Assembly (NCBI GenBank): GCA_964006375.1
Contig: OZ023265.1
Location: 160,344,118-160,408,117 of the forward strand
Reading direction: 5' to 3'
Source of the DNA: Tillus elongatus
Taxonomy: Eukaryota > Arthropoda > Insecta > Coleoptera > Cleridae
DNA length: 64,000 nucleotides
Shown here: positions 1 through 19,662 of the stretch, piece after piece
How the letters are laid out: each line of letters begins with the position of its first letter
Position numbering within the stretch: position 1 is the stretch's first letter
The notes under the pieces: model-generated
The model's input: only the letters and a program-made list of their open reading frames with translations
What the model was told of the DNA's origin: nothing
The model's database searches: none
Program-made: the position numbers and the translations under genes

Positions 1-56
1 GGATGCCGAGGATGATATTAGGTTGACTAGGCCATACACCCTCAGGATCCCCAGTA

Positions 57-839
57 GGGATCAGTGGATCGCGACTGGAGGACCAACAATCCTCCGGGGC
101 AGGAATATACATCGAGGGCATGGGGGTGCGCGAGAGCTATGCCCTTGGCGCATATACCACGTCATTCGAAACAGAGGTGTACGCTATCCTGTCTGTGGCC
201 AACAGACAGGATTTGAAGAGGAGTCCCGAGAAATGTGTGTACATCTGCTCGGACAGCCAGGCAGTCCTCCGGGCAGCCTACGTGGCCAGAATCAGGTCTA
301 CACTGGTTCAGGAGTGCGCTGACGCCCTCAGAGGACTAGCCAGGACAAAGGAGGTACAACTAGTGTGGGTTCCGGGACACTGTGGCGTGGCGGGGAATGA
401 GGTTGTGAATAATCTCGCAAGGCTTGGTTCCCGGCGGCCGTTCTGTGGCCCAGAGCCGACCATAGGTATAAGTAGGAAGTCGGTCTCCGTCGCCTTAGAC
501 AGGTGGACCGAGGAAGCAATGAAGAGGCACTGGGGGTCGGTTGGTGGCTGCAGGCAGGCGAGGGACTCCGTGGAGGGGCCGGACAGAGATAAAGCTGTCT
601 AGCTACTCGGAAGGAGTCGACCTACGCTTCGCCGCATCCTTGGGGTGCTCACAGGCCACTGCGCCCTTAGAAGACACCTTACTTTGATAGGCGTAGAGAG
701 GAATCCCATTTGCCAGGAATGCGGCGAGGATGAGGAAACGTCCTACCACTACCTGTGCGAATGCGAGGCTTTTGGGAGTCTTCGAGCAGAATTGTTCGGA
801 TCGAGGACTCTGCAGAGGAATCAGGTAAGTACCGTCTAA
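57..839 (+). pseudogene. Non-LTR retroelement ORF2 C-terminus: RNase H domain and zinc knuckle
   Basis: One frame runs from about 57 to 839 with a single in-frame TAG at 600-602. It reads as an RNase H domain: the ISGSR box stands where TDGS is normal, then TEVYAIL, SDSQAVL and VWVPGHCGVAGNE. After the stop come a helical LTGHCALRRHL segment and a knuckle of the form CQECG...H..C at about 708-765. RNase H removes RNA from the RNA:DNA hybrid during retrotransposition. Two of the four acidic residues look lost: Asp of TDGS is Ser, and the Asp after GNE is Asn. The window edge cuts off the RT domain. The 3' UTR runs to about 1000 and ends in a short TAC-repeat tail. R1/I-group origin is inferred from RNase H plus the knuckle. 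Confidence 0.8.
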
Positions 840-1044
840 TTGAAGACCGTCACGGCCTTCATCTCGAGGTCGAGGCGGTTTGGCGACGGAACCGAGGAGG
901 AGTAGAGCATGGTTGCTGGGTTGCTGGGGTTGGCAAAAAGGGCCCATGGTGGCCTAATTGCTTGGCGCTGGCCTCCCCACCACTGCTACTACTACTAAAG
1001 TTTGTCAAATTATTTTTTGAGTTACACTACCAATTAAATTTAAT

Positions 1045-2014
1045 ATGAAAAGGTTTTCAAATTGGGAAAAAGTGAATTTCATTTTGTGCCATAGAAACGC
1101 TGAACGAGCTCAAGATATGTACGTTCGGCGATATCCAGAAAGGCGGGGCACCCAGGTTTATCTACCTTCAGAATGCTTAGAAATTATTTAATTACCTATG
1201 GTTCCTTTAAAAAACACAATCGAAATAGAGTGCCTTCGTCAACTGGAAAATAATGTTGAAGTACCTAAATCAACTGCTCAGATAATTCTAAACAATTTAA
1301 GTATCGTCCATATAAAACACATATTAGTCAAGAACTCCGAGATGGTGACTTAGAAAGGAAAATATTGATTTGCAATTGGTTCGTAGAGAAATGTCAAGAA
1401 AATCCTCAATTTCCGCTTAAGGTTCTGTGGTCTGATGAAAGCAGATTTACAAACTGCGGGATATTTAACAGACACAAAAACGTATATTGGGCCGATCAAA
1501 ATCCGTTCTTAAATCGTGATCTGCACCATCAAGTTAGTTCGTGTTTTAATGTATGGCTACGAGTCATGAACGGACACGTACTATTTAACATTTTTTTAAA
1601 TAATTTGATGCACCTCGATATATTGAAATATTACAAAATTACGTCGACCACCCTTTAGAAAATTTGCCTCTTCAAGATGTAGCGAGCATGTGGTTCCAGC
1701 AAGATAGAGCACCTCCACATAATGCAAGAATTATAACTGACTATTTGAATCAGCAACATGGAAATAACTGGATCGGAGATCGAGGTCCGGTTGCCTGGCC
1801 TGTACGCTCGCCGGACCTTACGCCTCTTGATTTTTGCATTTGGGGATACTTAAAGGATAAAGTTTATTGTACTCTTCAAAATACGGTAGATGAACTTGAG
1901 GCGGCTGTTGTTCAAGCCATAGAAGAAGTGCCTGGACAAATGGTTAAAGATGCATGTATGTATCTAATTCATCGATGTAGGACGTGCAGTAATAACAACG
2001 GTGGAATTATCTAA
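1045..2014 (+). pseudogene. Mariner-like transposase MLE-A (DUF4817-type HTH plus DDE), decayed
   Basis: From the ATG at 1045 the first 48 codons resemble the DUF4817 helix-turn-helix of insect mariner-like transposases (FSNWEKV, YPERR), ending in a TAA at about 1189. Similarity continues through several frame changes: PKSTAQIIL, then WSDESRF (first catalytic Asp) near 1430, WFQQDRAPPHN (second Asp) near 1695 and WPVRSPDLTPLDF near 1797 (third acidic residue). Thirty-six residues separate the Asp of QQD from the Asp of SPD. The catalytic residues survive but the frame is broken by at least four stops or indels, so no active protein is expected. Inverted ends were not located. Close relatives in insects are cut-and-paste elements that insert at TA. 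Confidence 0.8.
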
Positions 2015-2631
2015 TATTTACTTTAATTTACTTTCATTCATTGCTTTGTCATCGGTTTTTAGTTTTTCGTTTCGCTTTGAGTTTAATTATAAATAATGTT
2101 TCAGCTGATAACTTCAGTATCATAAATAAAATATAATTTTTATAAAATTGGATTATTTTTTGGCCAAAGGTTTGGTTTGGTTTCACAGCAAAGCAAGTGA
2201 AAAATTGTTTTTTTTAAATTTACATTTTCTGTCATCCAAAGACAGACTTGTTATACATTGTTGAAAATCTCTATTTACCCTCTATTTAATGACGTATAAA
2301 TCCAATATGGCGGCCATAAAAAATAACAAAGTTGGCTACGGTTGCAAAAAAACTAGAAGGCCTAGAAAGCTTTCGATAAGGTCATATGACCTAATCATAA
2401 TTCAAAACTACTCAATTTTATTAGATTTGTTTACAAGATGGCGCATATATTAAATTTTTTCGAAAAACACAATATTTACTTTTTGCTCCATATTTTGAAA
2501 ACCCCTGTAGATATTTTTAATTTCGATACAGCATCTGATTGGGCTCGGAATAGGGCAACTTTTGCCCATTTATCCAGAATTGTATCTCTTACCGTTTCCG
2601 AAATCCCTATGTAGTTACATCTCGGAGACCT

Positions 2632-2633
<2 letters not shown>
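2015..2633. other. Non-coding stretch, possibly MLE-A 3' flank
   Basis: No gene is visible. The stretch holds AT-rich sequence with several short imperfect palindromes, such as the overlapping TCATATGA at about 2382-2389 and GGGCAACTTTTGCCC near 2551. This would fit the subterminal part of a mariner-like element, but no matching left end was found upstream of 1045. Confidence 0.3.

Positions 2634-2721
<88 letters not shown>
2634..2721. repeat. (TA)n tract, left flank of MLE-B copy 1
   Basis: About 88 bp of uninterrupted TA dinucleotide. It abuts the outer end of the MLE-B inverted terminal repeat. A second tract starts directly after the other end at 4621, so the transposon sits inside what was probably one tract. 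Confidence 0.95.
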
Positions 2722-4915
<2,194 letters not shown>

Positions 4916-5956
4916 TCTTTTTTACTGTTAATTTTTGGAATAAATTTTAAAAACATAGATAGCATTTTTGAATAGCGAAGGAAGAGATCTTTCAAATGAG
5001 GTAACCCCTACTTCCTATTTAAAAATTTGGGTGTTACAACTGTAACTTTAAGGGGTTGAATGTAGGGATGTAGTTTTTACGTTGCTGGATGTAATTGGTT
5101 AAAATAAAATTGCGTTTTTTCGTGATTTTCATTAATATACACAATAATTGAGGTACTGAATTTACACTATATGTGTTTATTGAATTTTGTTAAACAACCT
5201 CGGTATAATTCTGAAGAAGATATGTCTGATGGTGGTGTTGTTCCAGTGACAGAAGCACCGTAATTTGAATGTGCTCGAGGTGAATACTGCGAAACGCCTC
5301 TTCACTAAGTGAATGATCTGATATTATCATCGCCGTCCCCGTCAGTGTGGTGGACAAAGCTCTGCAAGTCATTGCTTGACTTGAGGACCAGTCACAGCCA
5401 GCGCCAGCACCAGCACCTTAGTTTTGTTTCAACCGTTGTATGGTCGCGAGGTTTTCCGGAGACCGGTGACGGTATCGAGACCCCGCTAGTCCTAGTCGCT
5501 ACTACTGACATTAGACACCTGAGGCTATTGTCTCTCCTTACTACCTCTACCTGTCAGTGTGGCTGTGTTAGTTCATTGTGTTGTTTACGACTGTTGCTCT
5601 GTGCTTTATTTTGGTGCTCGCGGTCGAGTTATTATGGTTTGATTCTTTTACTCGCGTCCAGACACTTTATTGTTTGCTTTGTTCTCTTTGTTTTATCTTC
5701 AATTGTTGTGATTTATTGCAATTATGTTGATGTTTGAGGTGAGTTTGCTTTCATTATATTATTGCATTTTATTTTTAACTTATAATAGTGATTATTTTCA
5801 TACCCAATCAAAATGTGATTATCCCCATGCATTGTTTACAAGATGAAGTTACTTGTAGGCTTAGTCAACGATTGAATAAAGTAATTTTGTCCTTTATGTG
5901 TAAACTTTTAAATTAAAATGTATATGTTATATTATATGGTTACTAAGTGTACGCAT
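4916..5956. other. Unassigned stretch
   Basis: No gene is recognised. A 142-codon open frame at 5309-5737 has no motif and a low-complexity, Cys/Leu-rich composition. A good splice-donor-like GAGGTGAGT occurs at about 5736, so a host or retroelement 5' leader is possible, but nothing supports it further. Confidence 0.3.
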
Positions 5957-7578
<1,622 letters not shown>

Positions 7579-8512
7579 CTGGACGCAGCAAGTGCGTTGT
7601 GGTAGTGAATTTTCATAAAAATGTTTTTAAAAACAAATATGTTTTCTTTAAAGAAAGCAAGCATCAAATTTGGTAAGCAGTATAACTTATATAGTAGAAA
7701 CAATGTGCCCTGTTTCATCAAAATAACTTTATTGTTCACTAACGACTTCTGTGCCAGCCTGTAATTGTAGAATTATTTTTTTAAGATGTAGCTCAAGGCA
7801 CGCTATAATTAATGTATACAATTTTTTTTCGTATCTTGTATAATAACGGATATATTGAACTTTGAAGATTTTTTACGAAAATTCGTGATATGCTATTAAC
7901 CGATAAACTCTATAGCAAACACTACTGCCGAAGCATCAGAGAAAGGGTCTATTTGAAAGAATTTTCTGGGAATATTTTAGTAAAATGAAGGACAATGACG
8001 ATTGAAACGAAGACTTCAGGCTTTGTAAAACATTCTTCTTGAGACATTTTCCTTCCATAGCTCATATTAGTTTCAGGTTTATTGCCTAAATATTACCAAT
8101 TTTGACGTTTTAAATCGCAACTTTGACGTTTTGAGGAAAACTCAATTTTATTTTTCGTTAAATGCCTGTAGCTTGTTTGTCCTTTTACCCACAGAGCTAA
8201 ATTTTGGTAGGTAACTTACCTATAATGATATAAACCCGCGTATCAAATTTGGTTGCCCTTACTTTGTTAATTCCATAGATATAATATTTTCTTTCGAAAG
8301 AAAACCACAGTTTTCTCGGAAACATTTTAAGTTTATTTACGGAAAATTTGTTTTTATTTTCAAACAATAAGTTATTTTGATAAAATATAGTACATTCTTT
8401 TACTATATATGTTATACCGGTAACCAAAATTGATTGCATTAAAGGAACATATTTGCTATTAAAAACATTTTTTTGAAAATTCACCTCCATAACGCACTTG
8501 CTGCGTCCAGAC
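7579..8512. mobile_element. Rearranged TCE unit with inverted ends
   Basis: It starts with GTCTGGACGCAGCAAGTGCG and ends with the inverse CGCACTTGCTGCGTCCAGAC. The similarity of the two ends continues inward for roughly 60 bp through TTTTCATAAAAATGTTTTTAA. The interior holds block B in reverse orientation (GACGTTTTAAATCGCAAC, AAAGGGTCTATTTGAAA and others) joined to terminal-domain sequence. No open frame is significant. Compared with the usual order, this looks like an inverted or recombined TCE. Confidence 0.7.
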
Positions 8513-8756
8513 TTTAAGAACTATTTTCGACTGTACAAAGTGTGCAAAAAATCAGTGCAGTACAAAGTTCATATAAATATATTTTATATAAAAATCCACA
8601 ACCTCTAGATGTATGGTTATTTAAAAATTCATAAACAAACCATTCCAATAACGTCAGTAGTTAGTTATGTTAATACACCTAATCATAAAATAGTAAGCAC
8701 ACTAGTTTCACTTATTAGAGAATGCAAATACATTCCAAAATTTTCGCTTAAAACTT

Positions 8757-9700
8757 CGGTAAATTTGCAGATAAGCTGACGGAGGGCTTTTGGAAATTTT
8801 TTCCAGATACATGCTTAGAAGTCCCTCTGGATGCAAAAACCACAAGAAAAATTTCTTGCAAATAACACCCAAGTAAGTTACGGAAGGAGGAGTGAAGAGG
8901 GGTGCTGGGCGAGGAAGAAGATACAAAGGAAGTTTAAACGAAAATGCGAAAAAAAAACAGCTAAGCTGGACCCATATAAGCGGTCTTTATTCCATTTTGC
9001 GGGTATATATCCTTAAAATTCTGTTTACCCCGCACAGACTCATATTCTTATGGGTTGTTCCCAAGAAATGGTTCTTGTGGTTTATACATACGCTCTTCAT
9101 TCCATTTTGCGGGTATACATCCCTAAAATTCTGTTTACCCCGCACAGACTCATATTCACCCCAGGTCCCGTAACATTCTTAGAGGTTGTTCCCAAGAAAT
9201 GGTTCTTGTGGTTTATACATTGATGGTGATTTTGTACGCCCACAGAAGGAGAACCGAGACCCACAGGACGAAGCACCCCGTTCCGTAGCCCCCACTCCAA
9301 ACACAGGGACTCTCCGTCCCCTTTTGCATGCCTACAAACACCCTCAATGCATAAACCACAAAATATTTTTTTTGGTAATAAACCCTAAGAAAGTTCGGGA
9401 CCTGTGGCGAACAAGGGTTCTGTGCACAGTAAATTGGATTTAAGGAGGTGTAGCTGAAAAATGGGATAAAGTCAGCTTATAGAGGTCCGACGAATCTGAT
9501 TTTTTTGAATTTTTCGTTTATACTTATTTTTTATCACGTTCTACGCCCAGCACCCCTATTCACTTCTGGTCCTGTAACTTTGTTAGGGGTTGTTTACGAA
9601 AACAAATCTTGTGATTTAAGCATCCAATGGGGATTCTAAACATGTTTCTGGAAAAAACTTTCTAAAAGCCCCCCGTGAGCTTATCTGCAAATTTGCCCAA
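8757..9700. mobile_element. Second inverted-repeat element family (ITR starts GGTAAATTTGCAG)
   Basis: The left end (GGTAAATTTGCAGATAAGCT, then GGAGGGCTTTTGGAAA and CCAGATACATGCTTAGA) is mirrored at the right (AAACATGTTTCTGG, AAAGCCCCCC, AGCTTATCTGCAAATTTG), giving imperfect inverted ends of about 70 bp. Inside, a roughly 110-bp unit with TTTTGCGGGTATA, TTTACCCCGCACAGACTC and GGTTGTTCCCAAGAAATGG occurs twice (about 8990-9095 and 9099-9225). Further copies of the AAGAAATGG..CTTGTGG arm in both orientations make nested hairpins. No coding capacity is seen. A related copy begins at 51140. Confidence 0.65.
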
Positions 9701-9748
9701 AATCAATTGGATATTACCAAATAAAGGTAAACTTATCTTAGCGCATAT

Positions 9749-10200
9749 ACAGGGTGTTTAAAAAAGACGGGGCAATATTTAAGGGGTTTATTTCCCAGGT
9801 CATTTTATGAAAAACAGTTCCCATAGACAAAGGTGCTAAAATGCACTGTTTCCAAGATACAAGGTGTTAATTTTTTTTTATAAAAGAACGATTTTAAAAA
9901 ATTAATTTAAATATCTCCACACCGATTGTTTTGAAATTTGGCAGCGTTGTTTTTAGTAATAATGGGCTGATTTGACCCTAATTAGATAAAGATTGTTAAG
10001 TCCATTAGCGTTAGGGGGGACACCTCAACAAAAATTATTGTTCGTGTTTGTGATTTTCTGTATGATAAATGGACATGCCATAAGAAGGTTTTTATTTTTT
10101 ATCGTGTAAACGATTTCAAGAGACAAAAAACGTGTAGTTTTAGTTTCTTTATCTCAAATTAATATATAAATCATATTGCAGTCAGTAGCGTACATTTTTA
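9749..10200 (+). mobile_element. Mariner-type element end, non-coding remnant
   Basis: It begins TACAGGGTGTTTAAAAAAGA, followed by TTTATGAAAAACAGTTCCC, GTGCTAAAATGCACTG and CCAAGATACAAGGTGTT. These resemble the subterminal sequence common in insect mariner-like elements. No transposase frame follows and the opposite end is not found before the TCE at 10203. Confidence 0.5.
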
Positions 10201-10202
10201 TG

Positions 10203-11658
<1,456 letters not shown>

Positions 11659-12377
11659 GTTTTTTTTTTTTGTATTTGCAGCAGTTTCTGACAAACATGT
11701 ATTGGACGCGTTAGTAGACTCCCCCTGTACATTTCAAAAGGGGCTGAACGAATTTTCATTAACCGTGGCTTGGTCACCTTATATTATAACAGAGATAAAT
11801 ATGATGAGCCAGTAACATGACACACACTGTATATTTACTATAAAAAAGAAATGCAGCACGTATTAAAATTAACATCACCATTAAAGTTTTGCTTGAATAA
11901 ATCGTCTTTCCTTGATATGTTTATAACCTAGTTACTAGCTAAGAGTGTTAAATTAATTAATGTAAGATTGCAGAAACATTGGCGAAAACAGCGTGTAAAA
12001 TAGGGACACCACAAGTAAGTGTAATACCACGACACCGAGATATTAAACAATTATTTCTAAAATGCAGCAAGAGAAAGGAACTATTTCTTGTCATATTTCT
12101 AATCTTAACTATTTAGGTTTGTTTATAAATTGCAAGATAAATTAGAGACGCTGGCAGCAAAACAACTGAAGCAACTGTTTTCAGGAAAAAAGTAAAGTTT
12201 CTTGATAAATACACAACAATCAGTTAATACGAAAAATAATGCATGACATTCGAAAATATTATGTTGTGAATAAATGTAAGTTACAAAGAAAAAATCATAA
12301 AGAGATGATTTTCTTCCCTTAAAATATTGCTTTTCATGAGTAGATTTGAAACAGACCTTGAAAGTGAGTATTTTTCC
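11659..12377. other. Unassigned AT-rich stretch
   Basis: A short T run follows the TCE terminus, then AT-rich sequence with no frame or repeat that I recognise. Confidence 0.35.
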
Positions 12378-12483
12378 TAGAGTGTGGCTTCGTTACGTGG
12401 ATGATATTTTCGCAGTGTTTAACACAAACCATTTGCAGAATAGAAGATTTTATTGCCAAACTAAACAATAAATTTCAAAAATG
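12378..12483 (+). pseudogene. Penelope-like reverse transcriptase fragment
   Basis: From about 12378 the sequence reads VWLRYVDDIFAVFNTNHLQ. After a one-base shift it continues IEDFIAKLNNKFQ. RYVDDIF is the form of the RT catalytic box typical of Penelope-like elements, where YADD is usual in non-LTR elements. Only about 35 codons remain, and the fragment stops shortly before a (TA)n tract. Confidence 0.65.
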
Positions 12484-12516
12484 TTAGACAACCACGACCG
12501 CTAAACGCCTTCGAAA

Positions 12517-12518
<2 letters not shown>

Positions 12519-12586
<68 letters not shown>
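12519..12586. repeat. (TA)n tract
   Basis: About 68 bp of TA dinucleotide, not flanked by TCE block A or B. Sequence from 12587 to 12793 is unassigned. Confidence 0.95.
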
Positions 12587-12588
<2 letters not shown>

Positions 12589-12793
12589 CTAAATATAGTA
12601 AAATGTATGAATCTCGCTATCTCGCTCCGCCGCCTATGGCCAGTCTCCTGATAGATTGCTTTGTAAAATAAATACCGGTAGAAGCACGTCCGATAGATAA
12701 TAAGAGAATACATATATTTCCGCCAAACGAAATATGTTAATTTTGATGTCGTTGAACCTCCCTAAATATTTAGTGGCCGACTACCTGCAGAAG

Positions 12794-13950
<1,157 letters not shown>

Positions 13951-14260
13951 GTGGGGATATAAGATATTTAGAATTATGCATCCTCTGATGAGGCTAACTT
14001 GGTTAGTTAAAGGATCGTCAGGTTTTTTTAAATGTGTTTTGGTGATTTGTGTTCTCGAAGTGTGCTTATTGTCATATTTGCTCAAAACTGACGATATTAT
14101 AAAGCAAAACGCGTTGAGAAGTTAATGATCTATTCGGTGAATTTTCAGTTTACCCCACGGACAGTTTTAGATAAATCGACCGCCGATAGATAATGTTTGG
14201 CATCTTACATGCACGTTGACACTATTTTTACCTTTTTCTTCCTTGTCTTTGTTGAATTAG
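13951..14260 (+). other. Leader sequence upstream of the CR1/Jockey-like element
   Basis: No frame. It may include the 5' UTR of the element whose ORF2 starts at 14261. The true 5' end of that element cannot be placed. Confidence 0.35.
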
Positions 14261-17006
14261 ATGCATAAAAATTCTCAAAAAAGTTGTTTTGCTTTGATTA
14301 ACCTGAACTTACAAGGACTGCCTAGGAAAATAGATTGCCTAGAAAATTGTTTAAAATTAGAAGACTGCTGTATAGCTTGCTTTACAGAACATTGGCTGAC
14401 TAATGACAACGTAAACAAGATCATAATACAAGGCTACAGAATAGCAAATTGCTTTACAAGACAATCAACTTCTCGTGGTGGTGCTATGATATTGGTAAGA
14501 GAAGGAGTGGAATATGAGTCAATTGATCCAATAACTAACTTGTCTGTTGAGGGTTGTATAGAGATAGCTGCAGCTAGACTTCCAAGTCTAGACATGACCG
14601 TCCTATCAGTTTATCGCTCCCCGGGAGCTGACATGCAAGTTTTCATGGAAAAAGCTGACATTGCACTTGGTACTTTAATAAATAGTGGGGTTAATAACCT
14701 TTTCGTCGCTGGAGACTTTAATGTGAATATTTTGGAGTCAACGATGGAGAGTACCAAGCTTCATCATCTGTTTGTGTCCTATGGACTTAATAATCTATTT
14801 TCAGAAGCATCTAGAATAACAAAGACATCTGCAACTTGTATAGACAATATTTATTCAAATATAAACCTAAACAACTGTCTAGCGAAAACTGTGAATTTAC
14901 ACCTGTCGGACCATCTTGCGCAGAAACTCCTGATATATGAGGACAACAAACAGGATAAGTTTCATAATGTAAGGGATACAAATAACAGTGATAGTGTTCA
15001 GCTTTTCATACACCAGTTGCAAAACATTGACTGGAATTCACTTCTGGTACCAAATGCTGAAGAATCTTATGTTCGTTTCCATGAAGCTCTAATGGAAAGC
15101 TTTGAAAATTGCTTCCCTGTGAAAAGGAAGAGGGTTATCTCTGTTAAAGAACACATTTTCCGGAGTGAAATTATCAGAAAACTTAAGAATCAGGTAGATG
15201 CTGCATATACAATCTTTAGAGTAAAAAGAGATGATAACTCAAAAACTCTTTATGAAAGCCTAAAGAAACAACTAAGGACACATATTGACACTTCTATTAG
15301 AAACTATAAGAGAGATAGAATTACAAATGCTGATAATAAATCTAAAATCATCTGGAAGTTGATAAATTCGAATATAAAAACCTCGAGGATTAACCAACGA
15401 GCAAGTACACTAAGTGCGGACTGTCTAAATTGCCATTTTTCAGAAATGGTTAGAATAATTTGGTGCCAGTAGAAGACACGTCAAAAAAGTGCCATTCCTA
15501 TATAAAACGTGTCAAACTGCGGAACGATGGGTCAATGTTTCTCGAGGACACATCCCCACGTGAAGTTATGCAGGTGGTGTTGATGATGAAAAATAAGTCA
15601 GCTTGTGACATCTTTGGATTAAACATAGTACTTTTAAAAAGGATAATCCACGTGATTGCAGACCCACTGAGCAAAATTGTCAATATGTGCTTTGCTCAGG
15701 GTATATTTCCAAATCTATTAAAAATTGCAAAGATAATTCCTTTCCCAAAAAATGGCGACATGAATGATTGCAACAATTATAGGCCAATTTGTATTCTCCC
15801 TATAATCTCGAAAATTTTGGAGACACTTATTAAAGAGAGATTAGCAAGCTATATTGATAGGCAGGAAATCCTAGAAGAAATAGGTCAACAACTACGGCGA
15901 TGACGTATATAGCTGATTTTGTCTTGGAAGCACTTGATGACAAAGAAAATGCCGAGCTATTGTACTTTGACCTTAGCAAAGCCTTTAATATGGTAAACCA
16001 CCAGATCCTTATCTCTAAGTTGGAATATTATGGAATGAGAGGCAGAATAGGAACACTTTTACAATCATATTTAAGGAACATGGTGCAGTTGGTTAGCTGG
16101 AAAAATACCACATCTAATTTTAAAAAGGTAGACTTGGGAGTACCACAGGGCTCTATACTGGGGCCAATGCTCTTTCTATTATATATTAACGATTTGCCCG
16201 AAAACATTAGTGCAGACAGAAGTTGCATCTTCGCAGATGACACGACAGTAATTAATAAAGCAGTTCCAGACCGTATAAAACACAAAGGTGACCAATCCAT
16301 CCAGCAGGTGGAAGCATGGATTGAGGCAAACAAGTTATTGCTTAATGCAGAAAAAACATCAAGACTTGTCATAACTACCAGGGACTATCTACAGAACTCA
16401 GGCGAAAATATTAAAGTTTTAGGCTTTCATATTGATGGTTGTTTAAGCTGGAAACCCCACATAGACCAAATGTGTAAAAAAATATCTTCAGCCATCTACT
16501 CAATCCGTAGAATAAGATACATCATAGATGAAGGCGCCGCAAGGGTTACTTACTATGCTCACTTTCAGAGCATTGCAACCTATGGGATTTTGCTGTGGGG
16601 ATCCTCGCGACATGCAGAACGTGTCTTTTTACAACAGAAAAGAGCAATTAGGGCGATTGCTAACGTTCCTCAGGACCACAGTTGTAGAGAACTATTCCAC
16701 AGGTATAAAATACTTACCCTACCAGCAAGTTATATAATTACTTGCCTTCTTTACATTTATGACCATCAGGCCAGTTTTATCTCCCACGAACAGGTTCACA
16801 ATTACGAAACTAGAGGTAAAAGTCAGTTTGTGATTCCTCATCACAGGATAAGCCGCACGCAGAGGAGCCATGGGTATACTGGAGTTAGGTTGTTTAATTC
16901 ACTTCCAGTAGTGGTCAGGGAATTGCCTAGAAGACAGTTTGCATCTGTGATAAAAAGAAAATTAATAGAGAGACCTATATATTCAATTGATGGATTTAAT
17001 TTTTAA
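14261..17006 (+). pseudogene. CR1/Jockey-like non-LTR ORF2: endonuclease plus reverse transcriptase, nearly complete
   Basis: Part 1 (14261-15472) is an APE-type endonuclease: LINLNLQGL, FTEHWL, SVYRSP, VAGDFNVN, ATCIDNIYSN and LSDHLAQ keep the expected metal and catalytic residues. Part 2 (15460-15903) carries the RT fingers (NYRPICILPIISKILE). Part 3 (15900-17006) carries LLYFDLSKAFNMVNH (motif A Asp), LGVPQGSILGPMLF and CIFADDTTV (motif C). Only two breaks are seen: a frame change near 15465 and a deletion with frame change near 15880-15900 that removes the FGFR part before RSTTTAMTY. There is no RNase H. It nicks DNA and copies its RNA at the nick. It is the best-preserved retroelement here and probably fairly young. 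Confidence 0.9.
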
Positions 17007-17172
17007 TTAACTGTTGTGTGTTTTTGTCAGCTCATTTTATATTTTGTTTTATTTTATGTATATTGTCACCCACTCTTTTTCATGTGTAAGTCCAGTATAC
17101 AATTATTTTATCATTTTATGTGCGGCGAACCATGTAAATGTTGATGGTTAAATAAATGTTATGTTATGTTAA
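17007..17172 (+). mobile_element. 3' UTR and simple-repeat tail of the CR1/Jockey-like element
   Basis: About 165 bp after the stop codon, ending AAATAAATGTTATGTTATGTT, a short TATGT repeat in place of poly(A). Simple-repeat tails are typical of CR1-type and several other non-LTR elements. From 17173 to 17488 I see nothing assignable apart from a more GC-rich patch at 17260-17400. Confidence 0.7.
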
Positions 17173-17488
17173 TTATTTACATTTAAATTTCTACGCTGGC
17201 CTGGTGCGGTAAGTTCAAAACGATTTTTTTCACAATTTGTCTATTTTTTTCGTTTGTTGTGTTACATGCTCCTTTCCCGATAGACCTTTCCCCTTTCACT
17301 ACCAGTCTATCTCTCAGGTTATACTCCGCCGTGCTTTTCACTGGGGGGTGAGGTGGGAGGGTCTACTTTGTCGTGAGGGTTTCCTTCCCCTCGTGCATTG
17401 CTATTAACTTATATATCTAAATTTTACTTTCAAATGTGTAATGATCATTTACGATTTACTTAAAAAATAAAGTCTTTTTGGCCTTTTA

Positions 17489-18836
<1,348 letters not shown>

Positions 18837-19342
18837 GTAATTTAGTTTAACATGTGCAACGATTGACTGTTATTTAAACAACAAAGAACATTAACCTTAA
18901 AAAATAGTAGATGATTCATCTCCGGTATTTCATTTTCATGTCGATACTCGCCGAAAAAGAAACCGTTAGTTGGTGGATAGTTACTTTGTTAGTGAATTTT
19001 GTTAGTAATAGGTCAAGAAACTAGTGCGCAATCATTGTTTGATGTCCCCAATTAAACACAGGGGACCCTCATACTCTAAGCGATGTTTACTAGTTCACAT
19101 GCCGATAGCATTAGTATATGAAGAAAGAATGCAAGCTGATGTCAGTGACTTAGGAAAATTAATGTAAAAAAATACATTCCTGAAAAACGAACGTTTCGAA
19201 TAAACAAATGACTACAGATATGGTAACTGTATCAGGTTGACTAAACTACGAAAGGGGTTAAAGATTCTTGTGGGTGGTACAGGCATTAAAGTTCGATAAC
19301 ATTCCAATTGTTTTATAATATTGCACAATCAATTAAAAATTT
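18837..19342. other. Unassigned stretch
   Basis: AT-rich with no recognised gene or repeat. Confidence 0.3.
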
Positions 19343-19662
19343 CGGGACGCAGCAAGTGCATTATCGTAGCGAATTTTCATTAAATGCTTCAAATTTGTAT
19401 AACTCAATTTTCTATAAATCTAGGAAGTTGAGTTATGGTATGTAGTGAGGTATTTACCAGAGCAACATATCAACAAAATTTTATCAAAATAACTTTGTTA
19501 TTTTTTGAGATACGAATTTTTTTTGGCGAATTTTTTTTCGGATTTTTTTAAAAGAAAAACTGGTTCTATAAGGCTGGCTAACGAACTCGTCCAAGCTATT
19601 AATAAAAGAAAGTTTCTTACCGAGCCTGATCAAAATGGGTTAATAACTTTTTGTGTTATCGG
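19343..19662 (-). mobile_element. Short TCE variant without (TA)n
   Basis: It starts at the terminus (CGGGACGCAGCAAGTGCA) and runs through the variant body (AACTCAATTTTCTATAAA, ATCAAAATAACTTTGTTA, GGCTAACGAACTCGTCC) to the inverse of the block B start (AACTTTTTGTGTTATCGG). Block A and the (TA)n core are missing. The body is of the short type also seen at 20118, 25405 and 42529. Confidence 0.6.

Noticed and set aside
5309..5737. 142-codon open frame
   Set aside because: No domain, low-complexity composition and no homologous feel. It could be chance.
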